Origin: JBAXTZ01 sp041666525
Lineage (GTDB): Bacteria; Bacillota; Negativicutes; JBAXTZ01
NCBI GenBank assembly: GCA_041666525.1
Contig: JBAYGT010000015.1
Location: 1-59,079, forward strand
Length of the DNA stretch: 59,079 bases
Reading direction: 5' to 3'
Part shown: positions 9,036 through 18,197 of the stretch, piece by piece
Layout of the letters: each line of letters starts with the position of its first letter
How positions within the stretch are numbered: the first letter of the stretch is position 1
Position numbers and translations under genes: made by a program
The notes under the pieces: generated by a model
Seen by the model: only the letters and a program-made list of their open reading frames with translations
Databases searched by the model: none
Told to the model about the DNA's origin: nothing

Positions 9036-9061
9036 AGGAGTTGCGATTTTTTGTGTCGAAT
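9036..9061 (+). promoter_or_regulatory. Alternative-sigma-like promoter (AGGA-N17-CGAAT) of the first sugar-binding lipoprotein
   Basis: AGGA (9036-9039), 17 bp, CGAAT (9057-9061) in the context GCAGGAGTT...TGTCGAATAATA, 38 nt upstream of ATG 9100. Confidence 0.6.
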
Positions 9062-9099
9062 AATACCTATGAAAATCGTTTCGGGGAGGGAAAGGGAAA

Positions 9100-10377
9100 A
9101 TGAAAATCACACGAATTCTGGCAATCATCACGCTTGTCGCATTCGCGGCATTGGCTATGGCTGGTTGCGGCGCAAAAAGCGACCAGCAGGCAGCAACCGT
9201 CGATGTATTCCAATTTAAGGTGGAATTCAAAGACGCATTCGAAAAACTCGCAAAAACTTACATGGCAGGCCATCCGAATATCAAAATCAACGTCACCACC
9301 GTGGGTGGCGGTTCGGACTACGGCGCAGCATTAAAAGCCAAATTTGCATCCGGTGCCGAGCCGACCATTTTTAACATCGGCGGCCCGCAAGACGTAAAAG
9401 ACTGGCAGGCAAAGTTAGTTGAACTTGGCGATACTTCGGCCGCTAAAATTGCCGCCGAAGGCACGCTTATCGGTTCTACCCGCGACGGCAAAATTTATGG
9501 TTTGCCGTTCTGTCTGGAAAGCTATGGTTTGATCTATAATAAGGCTATTTTCAAAAAAGCCGGTATTGACACCGACAAAATTAAATCATTCAAGGCTTTA
9601 GAGGAAGCCGTAAAAACTCTCGACTCCAAAAAAGCTGAACTGGGTATTCAGGCAGTGTTTGCCTATCCGATGAAAGAAACCTGGGTTACCGGCCTTCATA
9701 CCAGTAATGCCTTTATCGCCGCGGAATTTGGCGATGTCATGAAAACTTTTGACGCCAAGGAAATCAAATTCACTTATGGCTCCGCCTTCAAAAAAATGGT
9801 CGACCTGCAAAACAAGTTCTCAGTGCAACCAACTGTCAGCATGGATTATTCCAAGCAAGTTGAAGAATTGTTCAGCAATGGCAAAGTTGCCATGATTCAG
9901 CAGGGCAACTGGATTTATAGCACGGTTGCCGCGGCCGACAAAGATTTTGCACAAACCGGCATGGGCATCTTGCCGTTCCCGGTTGAAGGCTGGAAAGAGG
10001 ACTGCATGCCGGTAGGCGTACCGATGTACTGGTGTGTTAACAAGAACAAAGATGCTGCAGCGGTCAAAGCTGCTACTGATTTTCTGGACTGGATGTACAC
10101 ATCCGACGAAGGCAAGAAATTCTGCGTATCTGATTTCAAATTCATTCCGGCCTATAAAGGCTACGATGTGTCCGGCCTGAATGATGAAGTTTCCAAAACA
10201 ATCTACAAATATATCACTGACAACAAAACTATCCCCTGGGTGTTCATGGGCTACCCGACCGGCTGGGGTATGGATCAAATGGGAGCCAGTCTCCAAAAAT
10301 ACGCCACCGGCAATACCAGCTGGGATGATATGATAAAATCAGTTCAAAAATCCTGGGCAGGCGCACGTAGCAAATAA
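9100..10377 (+). CDS. ABC transporter sugar-binding lipoprotein (copy 1)
   Basis: 425-residue extracytoplasmic solute-binding protein of the family-1 (MalE/CUT1) type. It has a lipoprotein signal peptide with lipobox LAMAGC, the cysteine at residue 23. The body shows typical binding-protein features: FEKLAKTYMAGHPNIKI early on, YGLPFCLESYGLIYNKAIF in the hinge region, and GKVAMIQQGNW. A 425-residue binding protein of this type usually partners MalF/MalG-like permeases, and the likely ones in this window are at 29851-31532. It is roughly two-thirds identical to the next gene and has its own sigma-H-like promoter. The substrate is unknown, probably an oligosaccharide. Confidence 0.93.
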   Translation: MKITRILAIITLVAFAALAMAGCGAKSDQQAATVDVFQFKVEFKDAFEKLAKTYMAGHPNIKINVTTVGGGSDYGAALKAKFASGAEPTIFNIGGPQDVKDWQAKLVELGDTSAAKIAAEGTLIGSTRDGKIYGLPFCLESYGLIYNKAIFKKAGIDTDKIKSFKALEEAVKTLDSKKAELGIQAVFAYPMKETWVTGLHTSNAFIAAEFGDVMKTFDAKEIKFTYGSAFKKMVDLQNKFSVQPTVSMDYSKQVEELFSNGKVAMIQQGNWIYSTVAAADKDFAQTGMGILPFPVEGWKEDCMPVGVPMYWCVNKNKDAAAVKAATDFLDWMYTSDEGKKFCVSDFKFIPAYKGYDVSGLNDEVSKTIYKYITDNKTIPWVFMGYPTGWGMDQMGASLQKYATGNTSWDDMIKSVQKSWAGARSK

Positions 10378-10385
10378 TAACTTTT

Positions 10386-10415
10386 ACCGGCCGCGCTCGA
10401 CGCGGCCGGTTTTTC
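10386..10415 (+). terminator. Hairpin terminator between the two lipoprotein genes
   Basis: ACCGGCCGCG (10386-10395), loop CTCGA, CGCGGCCGGT (10401-10410), then TTTTCTTT. No separate promoter is evident before the second lipoprotein gene, so this may be a leaky intercistronic hairpin that lowers expression of copy 2. Confidence 0.8.
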
Positions 10416-10451
10416 TTTACAATTTCGGTTGATTCCATAGGAGAAATCATT

Positions 10452-11726
10452 ATGAAACACTTAAAACTACTTGCGCTAGCTCTTCTGTTTGCGTTTGCCG
10501 CCAGCCTCAGCGGTTGCGGCCAGCAATCACCAAAAACCGCAGCTACTGTTGAAATATTTCAATACAAATCGGAGTTTAAAGAGCCCTTCGAAAAACTCGC
10601 CAAAACCTATATGGCGAGCCATCCCGATGTGATTATTCAAATTATCACCGTCGGCGGCGGCAACGATTACACCGGTTCGCTCAAAGCAAAATTCCAATCC
10701 GGTTCCGAACCGGCAATTTTTAACGTAGGCGGACCACAAGAAGTTATGGACTGGCAGAGCAAAATCGTCGACCTGGGCGCTACAGCAGCGGCCAAAGCCG
10801 CCGTCGAAGGGGTGTTGGACGGCGCAACCCTCGATGGTAAAGTTTTTGGCCTCCCGTACTGTATCGAAGGCTATGGTTTCATCTACAACAAAGCGATTTT
10901 CAAAAAAGCCGGTATCAATCCGGATAACATTAAATCATTTTCGGCGTTAACGGCAGCGGTAAAAACTCTCGATACCAAAAAATCCGAACTCGGCCTTAAA
11001 GCAGTATTTGCTTATGCACTAAAGGAAACCTGGGTAGCCGGAATGCACACTGCTAATCCCTACCTTGCCGCCGAATTCGGAAATATCAACAACGCCTTTG
11101 CCGCCAAAGAAATCAAATTTACCTATGGCGCAGCTTTTAAAAACATGGTTGATTTGCAAAATAAATATTCCGTCCAACCAACTGTCAGTACTGATTACTC
11201 AATGGAAGTCGAAGAACTGTTCAGCAATGGCAAAGTTGCACTAATCCAGCAAGGCAACTGGCTCTACAGCACTCTTGCCGGTGCCGATAAAGCATTTGCA
11301 CAAACCGGTATCGGCATCCTGCCATTCCCGGTGGAAGGCTGGAAAGAAGACTGCATTCCGGTCGGCGTACCAATGTACTGGTGCGTCAACAAGAATAAAG
11401 ATGAAGTAACAATTAAGGCGGCGAAAGATTTTCTGGATTGGATGTACACTTCCGAGGAAGGCAAGAAAACCTGCATCCATGATTTTAAATTCATACCGGC
11501 TTATAAAAACTATGATGTCTCCGGACTGGACGATGATGTCTCAAAAACCATCTACAAGTACATCACCGACAACAAAACGATTCCCTGGGTATTCATGGGC
11601 TGCCCCACGAATTGGGCGATGGATAAACTCGGCACCGGTATCCAAAAATACGTCACCGGCAATATCTCCTGGAATGAGCTAATGACTTCAGTGGAAAAAT
11701 CCTGGGCGCAATCACGCAGCAAATAA
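10452..11726 (+). CDS. ABC transporter sugar-binding lipoprotein (copy 2)
   Basis: 424-residue paralogue of the preceding gene, aligned end to end with almost no gaps and identical in long blocks of the C-terminal half (for example GILPFPVEGWKEDC and SKTIYKYITDNKTIPWVFMG). The signal peptide ends in lipobox SLSGC. The divergence is concentrated at the N-terminus and in the loops likely to line the sugar pocket, so the two copies may bind different sugars for a shared permease. GGAG lies upstream of ATG 10452. It converges with kdgK and shares a bidirectional terminator with it. Confidence 0.93.
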   Translation: MKHLKLLALALLFAFAASLSGCGQQSPKTAATVEIFQYKSEFKEPFEKLAKTYMASHPDVIIQIITVGGGNDYTGSLKAKFQSGSEPAIFNVGGPQEVMDWQSKIVDLGATAAAKAAVEGVLDGATLDGKVFGLPYCIEGYGFIYNKAIFKKAGINPDNIKSFSALTAAVKTLDTKKSELGLKAVFAYALKETWVAGMHTANPYLAAEFGNINNAFAAKEIKFTYGAAFKNMVDLQNKYSVQPTVSTDYSMEVEELFSNGKVALIQQGNWLYSTLAGADKAFAQTGIGILPFPVEGWKEDCIPVGVPMYWCVNKNKDEVTIKAAKDFLDWMYTSEEGKKTCIHDFKFIPAYKNYDVSGLDDDVSKTIYKYITDNKTIPWVFMGCPTNWAMDKLGTGIQKYVTGNISWNELMTSVEKSWAQSRSK

Positions 11727-11759
11727 CAAAAACGCCGATCGCAAGATCGGCGTTTTTGT
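11726..11759. terminator. Bidirectional terminator between lipoprotein copy 2 and kdgK
   Basis: A 15-bp perfect stem (ACAAAAACGCCGATC, loop GCAA, right arm 11745-11759). The A-rich left flank and T-rich right flank serve both convergent transcripts. Confidence 0.9.
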
Positions 11760-11776
11760 TTCCTAGTTTGTTTTTT

Positions 11777-12799
11777 CTACCGCTGCACCCGGCCGGAGCC
11801 ATCACCATTTGCCAAAGTCAACACTTCGGCAACACTGACATGGTTAGCATCGCCTTCAATCGAGTGCTTCAAACAACTGGCGGCGATTGCAAAGTTAATC
11901 GCGGCTTTCGCCGGATATTTTTCCAGCAACGCATAAATCAAACCGGCAGCAAAGGAATCACCGCCACCAATGCGGTCAACAATCATAATATTGTATTCAT
12001 TGGAAAAACTGGCTTGACCGTCGGTATATAACATACCGGCCCAGTTATTGACCGATGCGCTGATACTGCCGCGCAAAGTTATTGCAACCGCCTTAAATCC
12101 GAACCGCTCGGTCAATTTTTTGGCAACATCAACATAACCGTCATGGCTGATTTTTCCACCGGAAACATCGGTATCATCCGCCTTGATGCCAAAGACCTTC
12201 TCGGCATCCTCCTCGTTGGCGATGCAGACATCAACATACGGCATAATTTTTTCCATTACTACTCCGGCTTGTTGCGGTGTCCAGAGGTTTTTGCGGTAAT
12301 TAAGATCGCAGGAAACTACAATGCCCATCGCGCGGGCGGTTTTACAGGCCTCAAGCGCGGCCGCAGCACAAGCCTGACCAAGTGCCGGGGTAATTCCGGT
12401 AAAATGAAACCAGTCCGCACCGGCAAAAATCTTTTTCCAGTCATACTCTTCCGGCAAGCTGCCCATAATCGATGAATGATTGCGGTCGTATACAACCTTT
12501 GACGGCCGCTGTGATGCGCCTTTTTCGGCAAAATATATCCCGATCCGCTCACCGCCGCGGACGATATTTGAAGTATCTACGCCAAACTTGCGCAGCTCGT
12601 TTACCGCCGCCTGCCCCAACGGATTGTCCGGCAGCTTGCTGACAAAACAGGCATCCATACCAAAGTTGGCGAGCGATACACTGACGTTCGCCTCACCACC
12701 GCCATACACCGCGTCAAAACTCGTCGCCTGCTCAAACCGTTTAAATCCCGACGGCTGCAACCGCAACATAATTTCTCCAAAAGTAACAATTTTTTTCAT
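11777..12799 (-). CDS. kdgK: 2-keto-3-deoxygluconate kinase (PfkB family)
   Basis: Ribokinase/PfkB-family sugar kinase, 340 residues, phosphorylating 2-keto-3-deoxygluconate to KDPG, the step between mannonate/altronate dehydratase and KDPG aldolase. The start KKIVTFGEIMLRLQP, the YGGGEANVSVSLANFG motif and the C-terminal anion hole/catalytic base (DRIGGGDSFAAGLIYALL, catalytic Asp in GGGDSF) are typical of KdgK. The start is ATG 12799 with GAGGG upstream; the longer GTG frame overlaps that site. It is the last gene of the uronate cluster, 62 nt after uxuB. Confidence 0.92.
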   Translation of the reverse strand: MKKIVTFGEIMLRLQPSGFKRFEQATSFDAVYGGGEANVSVSLANFGMDACFVSKLPDNPLGQAAVNELRKFGVDTSNIVRGGERIGIYFAEKGASQRPSKVVYDRNHSSIMGSLPEEYDWKKIFAGADWFHFTGITPALGQACAAAALEACKTARAMGIVVSCDLNYRKNLWTPQQAGVVMEKIMPYVDVCIANEEDAEKVFGIKADDTDVSGGKISHDGYVDVAKKLTERFGFKAVAITLRGSISASVNNWAGMLYTDGQASFSNEYNIMIVDRIGGGDSFAAGLIYALLEKYPAKAAINFAIAASCLKHSIEGDANHVSVAEVLTLANGDGSGRVQR

Positions 12800-12861
12800 A
12801 ATATCCCTCACAATAATTTATACTAAAAATGCATAAGATGAGTTTTTTCAACGGCTTAAGC

Positions 12862-14292
12862 TTATTTTAAAAACATCTCTAATACCGCTTTAGTGCCAAA
12901 CTTCTTCATCTGCTCATAATAACCGTTAACAATGCTGATTAACTGTTCATTGCCGGACAAGTCTTCACCAAAAACCCGCTTTTGTTCAAATACTTTCTGT
13001 ACGTAGTCTGCCGCAGTTTCTGCCGAGTCGTAAGCCGAGCGAAAATCCGATGCTAACGGATCACGCACATCAATAACCGTACCAACGTCATCCACTGCCG
13101 ATACATAGCGCAGCCAGGCCGCCAAAACAAAGGCTGTAACTGAATAATCACGCCCGGCGGCGATGTTGGCACGTAATCCGTTTAGCAACCGATAGGGCAA
13201 TTTTTGCGAACCATCCATGGCGACTTGCCACAACCGGTGTTTTAACGCCGGATTGCGATAACGCTCGATCAACCTGGCGCAATATTCAGTCAGGGTTATT
13301 CCCGGCGGCTGTTCCAACGTCGGAATGGCTTCACTGTTCCAGTAGCGTTCAATCAGCTTGAACAACTTATCGTTGTTTATCGCCGTGTCAACCGTTTCAT
13401 ATCCGCACAGATAACCGCAATATGCCAATGAACTATGCGAGCCGTTCAACAGACGCAGCTTCATTTCTTCAAAGGGTTCCACCCGGGTTGTGAATATCGC
13501 ACCGGCCTTGTCCCAATCCGGCCGGCCATTACGAAAATCATCTTCTACTACCCATTGTTTGAATTGCTCGCACACAATTGCCGCTTTATCGGTGTAACCG
13601 GAAACCAGTTCGGCTTCTTGAAAACTCACTTCAGTCATCGCCGGCACAATCCGGTCTACCATCGCACAAGGAAACGACACTTCCCGTTCAATCCAATCGG
13701 CCAAGCTGCTGTCTTGCAATCGCGCAAAATCACAAATGGCTTTTTTGAAGGTATGGCCGTTATTGGTCATGTTATCACAAGACAATAGCGTTATTCCGCT
13801 CAATCCGGCTTGCTTTCTCAAGGACAGCCCGCGCACAATAATCCCCGGAACTGACCGTGGTTGTTCCGGATGTGCGCGGTCATGAATGATATCACCGTTC
13901 GCCTCATCCAGTTGATTTTTGCCAAAATCAAAGCAATAGCCTTTTTCAGTAATTGTTGTCGTTACAATAGCAAACTCCGGTTCGCAAAAAGTTTCAAAAA
14001 CCGCCGCCGGATTATCGCAATAAAACACCGTATCATACAGCGAACTTATCACTTTGACTTGTGCACCGGTGCTGCTGGTCTCAACCAGCGTATACACCCC
14101 GCCGTTGGCATTGATTGCATTGGTCAGAACATCGCCGCCCGGACGGGTTTTTACGGCGCGGATTCCCCATTTTTCACTACTCAACCGGTTGGCAGCATCG
14201 GTATAATCCGCCAGATGCGCCCGAAAAAACGCACCCAATCCGAAATGAAGAATGCGCGGTTTAAGTTCCGCTCTGGAATAAGCTGCTTTCAT
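12862..14292 (-). CDS. uxuB: Fructuronate reductase (mannitol dehydrogenase family)
   Basis: 476-residue long-chain polyol dehydrogenase. The N-terminal nucleotide-binding region opens with PRILHFGLGAFFRAHLADY, the family signature FPCAMVDRIVPAM is present, and the catalytic block EEMKLRLLNGSHSSLAYCGYL carries the conserved Lys, Asn and His. The uxuA/uxaC context points to NADH-dependent fructuronate reduction to mannonate. Tagaturonate reduction (UxaB role) is the alternative, and since uxaA is also present and no uxaB is seen, one enzyme might do both. The start is ATG 14292; its GGGAGG lies inside the end of the aldolase gene, whose stop is 1 nt away, so the two are translationally coupled. 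Confidence 0.85.
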   Translation of the reverse strand: MKAAYSRAELKPRILHFGLGAFFRAHLADYTDAANRLSSEKWGIRAVKTRPGGDVLTNAINANGGVYTLVETSSTGAQVKVISSLYDTVFYCDNPAAVFETFCEPEFAIVTTTITEKGYCFDFGKNQLDEANGDIIHDRAHPEQPRSVPGIIVRGLSLRKQAGLSGITLLSCDNMTNNGHTFKKAICDFARLQDSSLADWIEREVSFPCAMVDRIVPAMTEVSFQEAELVSGYTDKAAIVCEQFKQWVVEDDFRNGRPDWDKAGAIFTTRVEPFEEMKLRLLNGSHSSLAYCGYLCGYETVDTAINNDKLFKLIERYWNSEAIPTLEQPPGITLTEYCARLIERYRNPALKHRLWQVAMDGSQKLPYRLLNGLRANIAAGRDYSVTAFVLAAWLRYVSAVDDVGTVIDVRDPLASDFRSAYDSAETAADYVQKVFEQKRVFGEDLSGNEQLISIVNGYYEQMKKFGTKAVLEMFLK

Positions 14293-14293
14293 A

Positions 14294-14923
14294 CTACCTC
14301 CCGTAACAACGCTGTACACGTGCCGCAATATCTGCCCACTGCTGATTCACAATGTCTTCCTGTTTAGCGAGCCAGGTTCCGCCCAGCGCTACAACGTTTT
14401 TTAATGCCAAAAAGTCTTTGTAGTTATCACCGGTTATTCCGCCGGTCGGACAAAACAGCACATCGCTATAGACGCTGCCATAAGTTTTCAAACCGCCGAT
14501 GCCTCCAGCCAGAGCCGCCGGAAAAAACTTTAACACCTTGTAACCGTAATTCATCGCACGTAATATCTCACTGGAAGTCATAACTCCCGGCAAATACGGA
14601 ATATTTGCGGAAGCGCCGACTTCCAAAAGTTCTGGCGTACTTCCGGGAGAAACAATGAAATCCACTCCGATACTTTCCATTTTCAGAAATTGTTCCTTAC
14701 TACAAACCGTACCGGCACCAGTCAGCATTTGCGGTCGCTCCCGTTTGAGTAATTCAATCGCCTGCATTCCCACTGCTGTACGCAAAGTTATTTCAATAAT
14801 ATTGCAACCATTATTAATCAAAGCATCTGCCAACGGTAAAGTGTCTTCCAAGTTGTCTATGACTACAACCGGAATAACCGAATTCGCCTCAAGAACCGCA
14901 ATAAATTTCTTGTAATCAGTCAT
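14294..14923 (-). CDS. eda: 2-dehydro-3-deoxy-6-phosphogluconate (KDPG) aldolase
   Basis: 209-residue class I aldolase, a TIM barrel that splits KDPG into pyruvate and glyceraldehyde-3-phosphate. The catalytic residues are visible: the Glu in NIIEITLRT, and the Schiff-base lysine in KVLKFFPAALAGG. GAGTV and CPTGGIT phosphate-binding motifs are present. It sits between uidA (56-nt gap) and uxuB (1-nt gap, coupled). It also closes the Entner-Doudoroff route, but the context is uronate degradation. Confidence 0.95.
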   Translation of the reverse strand: MTDYKKFIAVLEANSVIPVVVIDNLEDTLPLADALINNGCNIIEITLRTAVGMQAIELLKRERPQMLTGAGTVCSKEQFLKMESIGVDFIVSPGSTPELLEVGASANIPYLPGVMTSSEILRAMNYGYKVLKFFPAALAGGIGGLKTYGSVYSDVLFCPTGGITGDNYKDFLALKNVVALGGTWLAKQEDIVNQQWADIAARVQRCYGR

Positions 14924-14979
14924 ATTAATAACCTGCTTTCTGCATTTTCAACTATTTATTTTAATAACCCGCACTAATT

Positions 14980-16803
14980 TCACCATTTAGATTTTTTGTT
15001 CAACCACCTGTTTCTCAAAAAGTGTGCCGCCAGTTTTGGTTGACGATCTCTTGTAAAAGCTCCTTTCTTATTGCCGTCAACTCTCATTATCCCTTGGACG
15101 GTCTGAAAATCAGCAAAATTCCACATATGCTCTCCGACTATATTTTCCACAGAATCGAAAACTTCGTGTTGCTTTTCCAAAAATTCCACCTGATATTCTT
15201 CCGACCACATTACTCCCGGAAGTTTATGAATACCAGGCATTGTATCCGCACCATATTCGCTGATAATAATAGGCTTGCCTGTAGTTACCCATCCTTCTAG
15301 TTCACTTTTAAAGGCATCAACTGCAAATTCCAACGCTATACCACCATCGTTATACCATCCGTAATACCTGTTAAGACACAATACGTCACAAAACTTATGT
15401 ATTTTACACTTTCCCCATCCGGAGGATAATTCGTTTGCGTAGGTCAGAGGCCTGTTCTGTGGATCCAGTTTTCGGGCGTAACCGAAAATTTCTTTGAAAT
15501 AATTATGAGCGGCTTCTTCATGAGATACTGGCTCATTTGCAAGACACCACATTACAACCGAAGGCGAATTTTTATCCCGATTGATAAGCTCAAATATCGA
15601 TTTTTTATGATTCCCCAAAGTTTTTGTTTTCACTTCTTCTAAGTCAAAAAAAGTTTTTGTCGGTTCAATCCCGGCTCCGGCCATAAAATTAAATGTTGAA
15701 TTTACCAGCCCGACCGCAGGGGCTTCGCCAATAATCACCAATCCAGTCCTGTCTGCAAGTTGGATGAATTCTTCTGAATAAGGATAGTGTGATGTCCTGA
15801 CCGAATTTGCGCCAATCCACTTAAGCAGTTCAAAATCTCTGAGATTTATTGCATTATCAAATCCGCGCCCCCGGACAGGAGAATCTTCATGTTTGCCAAA
15901 TCCTTTGAAATAAAATGGGGTTCCATTGATCAGAAACTTATTTTTTTCTATTTTGACAGTTCTAATCCCTACCGGCAAAGAATACTCGTCGATAATTTCT
16001 GCCTTATCTTTATCGACAATTTTTACATTAAAATCATATAAGTATGCTTTTCCAGGCTGCCAAAAGCTGGCATTTTCAATGATAATTCTTCCTGCTTTGC
16101 CAGTATTTCGTGCGATTTCCTTTCCGTCCTCGTCATAAACATTTATGGCAATATTATCCCACCCGGTTGTTTCCGTTTTGTATTCTATAACCCCGTTATT
16201 TCCGTCAATATCAGTCACTATTGTAATATCATTAATATGTTCAACAGGCATAGAAACCAATTTAACCGGCCTGTGTATGCCAGAATAATTGTAAAAATCA
16301 AAATGCGGATAAAGCTCTTTATAATTCTTCTTTCTTTCTACGATTGTACCGCAAGGAATTGTCGTTTTACTCAACTCATTATTTACACAAATAACAACTG
16401 TGTTTTTTTCACCGTATCTGACATATTCGTTAAGTTCTCCCTCAAACGGCGTATAGCCGCCTTCATGCTCAACTATCTTCTCGCCGTTAAGCCACACCTC
16501 GGCTTTATGGGTAACGCTTCCAAAACGGATAATATTTCTCTTGTTTTTCCATTCACGCGGAACAATAAATTCTTTTTGATACCAAACATCTCCAACAAAA
16601 TCTCTATATTTTGCCTCGGCAAATATGTCATTATAGCTGGCTGGAACTGCCATAAAAACCGTATCGGTTAACCCTTCATACCACCTGTTTTCACGCCCCT
16701 CCGCATCAAAATCAAATCTGAACCTCCACAAGCCAGAGATGTCAATTACCACTCTGGTGCTGCTTTCATAGGGATACATAGAAGAAGTACCGTTCATGTT
16801 CAT
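14980..16803 (-). CDS. uidA: Beta-glucuronidase (glycoside hydrolase family 2)
   Basis: 607 residues with the GH2 order: sugar-binding jelly-roll (opening with IDISGLWRFRFDFD), immunoglobulin-like domain, then TIM barrel. The acid/base glutamate lies in WCLANEPVS and the nucleophile in IISEYGADT, both as in E. coli UidA, and NKKGAFTRDRQPK near the end is typical of the glucuronidase branch. There is no signal peptide, so it acts on imported glucuronides. ATG 16803 overlaps the stop of the transporter gene (ATGA), so the two are coupled. The coding sequence is clearly more A/T-rich than its neighbours, as is the transporter gene, which suggests the pair entered the operon together. Confidence 0.93.
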   Translation of the reverse strand: MNMNGTSSMYPYESSTRVVIDISGLWRFRFDFDAEGRENRWYEGLTDTVFMAVPASYNDIFAEAKYRDFVGDVWYQKEFIVPREWKNKRNIIRFGSVTHKAEVWLNGEKIVEHEGGYTPFEGELNEYVRYGEKNTVVICVNNELSKTTIPCGTIVERKKNYKELYPHFDFYNYSGIHRPVKLVSMPVEHINDITIVTDIDGNNGVIEYKTETTGWDNIAINVYDEDGKEIARNTGKAGRIIIENASFWQPGKAYLYDFNVKIVDKDKAEIIDEYSLPVGIRTVKIEKNKFLINGTPFYFKGFGKHEDSPVRGRGFDNAINLRDFELLKWIGANSVRTSHYPYSEEFIQLADRTGLVIIGEAPAVGLVNSTFNFMAGAGIEPTKTFFDLEEVKTKTLGNHKKSIFELINRDKNSPSVVMWCLANEPVSHEEAAHNYFKEIFGYARKLDPQNRPLTYANELSSGWGKCKIHKFCDVLCLNRYYGWYNDGGIALEFAVDAFKSELEGWVTTGKPIIISEYGADTMPGIHKLPGVMWSEEYQVEFLEKQHEVFDSVENIVGEHMWNFADFQTVQGIMRVDGNKKGAFTRDRQPKLAAHFLRNRWLNKKSKW

Positions 16804-18152
16804 TGCTCCTGCCTTTCTCTTCTTTTTTCAAGATCCAAGATAATTTGTTTGTAAAATTTGGGCGTAAGGTTATAGATAAACAAAAAAGCAAGCATTGCTA
16901 CAATCATACCAATAAACGGAATTCCAGCTGCAAAGAATTTTATCCCGAATAAAGTATGTGCAGATTGCTGCGTAGCGCCCGCCTGATACCCTATGAGTGA
17001 CAATCCGATACCGGCAAGCAACCCGGAAAAGGCCTGCGATATTTTTCTCATAAAACTATACGCCGCATAAACAATCGCTTCCTGCCTTTTACCGCTTTTC
17101 CATTCAGCATATTCCACACAGTCAGCTATCATCATCCAGGTAAGCATATTTGGGAAAGACAAAGCAACTGATCCCAAAAAGAAAAATGCGAAATATATAT
17201 ATATATTGTCAGGCAAAACAAATATTATCAAATAACTTAGCGATGTAAAAACCGAACCCCAGATTGCAAGCTTTCTGTTACCGTATTTTGATACCAGTAA
17301 AGCAAGAATAGGGGACAAAACCAACACCGGAATCATTCCTATAAAACCTTTGATACCATACAACACTTCCGCGTGAAGATTAAACTTAAAATAATAAATT
17401 GCCATTGCTCCATTGAGCATCCAAGTAACAATTATTGCTATAGAACCAACAGAGACACCCCAAAACGGCCTGTTGGTTTTAATCATCATCAAGATTTCTT
17501 TCAAAGTCGCTTTTTTCTCTTTGGGATTATGCTGAATTTGCTCAACAGAAGTTTTATAGCTAATCACATATCCGACGAATGCCACAACCGCCATAGAAGC
17601 CATTGCCACAACCCATCCGGTCTTTGGATTTGCAAACATAAGAACAATAGGAACAACAACCATTTGCGGCAGCAGTCCGCCAAGAGCGCCACCCACGCTT
17701 CTGGTTACTGATAACGCAGCCCGGTCTCTTTGATCGTCCGTCATAACCGAAGCTAACGAACCATAAGGAATGTTTATAAACGAATACGCTGTTCCCCATG
17801 CAATATAAGTTGCGTACGCCCACACAATTTTCCAGCTTGTATCCCATTCAGGCGCTACAAACACAAGCACCGCCAGAACAAGAACCGGCCAACTGCCTTT
17901 GATTAAAAATGGTCTGAATTTTCCCGCAGGAGATTTTTGTCCCCGCCGATCAATAAACGCTCCCATAACCGTATCGGCAAACGCGTCCCAAATTCTTGCA
18001 ATGAAAAAAAGGACCCCTGCGGCAACAGGTGGTATTTTCAAGACATCTGTATAGAACATTAGCAAAAACATTGCCGTCATAGTAAACGTCACGCTATTAC
18101 CAACATCTCCAAACCCATATCCGACCTTTTCCCAGTTCGTTAGCTTTCTCAT
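16800..18152 (-). CDS. Glycoside-pentoside-hexuronide (GPH) cation symporter
   Basis: 450-residue, 12-segment secondary transporter. The N-terminus WEKVGYGFGDVGNSVTF is the standard GPH opening, and the DAFADTVMGAFIDRR cytoplasmic loop motif follows. Coupled to uidA by an ATGA overlap, it most likely imports glucuronides for hydrolysis inside the cell (UidB-like role). The start is ATG 18152, 3-4 nt from GGAGGG; an upstream in-frame TTG lies before the ribosome site. Its A/T richness matches uidA, and a short (TA)n run lies in the coding sequence near 17192. Confidence 0.9.
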   Translation of the reverse strand: MRKLTNWEKVGYGFGDVGNSVTFTMTAMFLLMFYTDVLKIPPVAAGVLFFIARIWDAFADTVMGAFIDRRGQKSPAGKFRPFLIKGSWPVLVLAVLVFVAPEWDTSWKIVWAYATYIAWGTAYSFINIPYGSLASVMTDDQRDRAALSVTRSVGGALGGLLPQMVVVPIVLMFANPKTGWVVAMASMAVVAFVGYVISYKTSVEQIQHNPKEKKATLKEILMMIKTNRPFWGVSVGSIAIIVTWMLNGAMAIYYFKFNLHAEVLYGIKGFIGMIPVLVLSPILALLVSKYGNRKLAIWGSVFTSLSYLIIFVLPDNIYIYFAFFFLGSVALSFPNMLTWMMIADCVEYAEWKSGKRQEAIVYAAYSFMRKISQAFSGLLAGIGLSLIGYQAGATQQSAHTLFGIKFFAAGIPFIGMIVAMLAFLFIYNLTPKFYKQIILDLEKRRERQEQ

Positions 18153-18197
18153 TTTCCCTCCTAAATGCAAATGCCGCTTCTTTAATCTAACCTCTGT

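Noticed and set aside
17180..17215. (TA)n microsatellite in the GPH transporter gene
   Set aside because: It is short, in frame and encodes a plausible membrane segment, so there is no evidence of phase variation.
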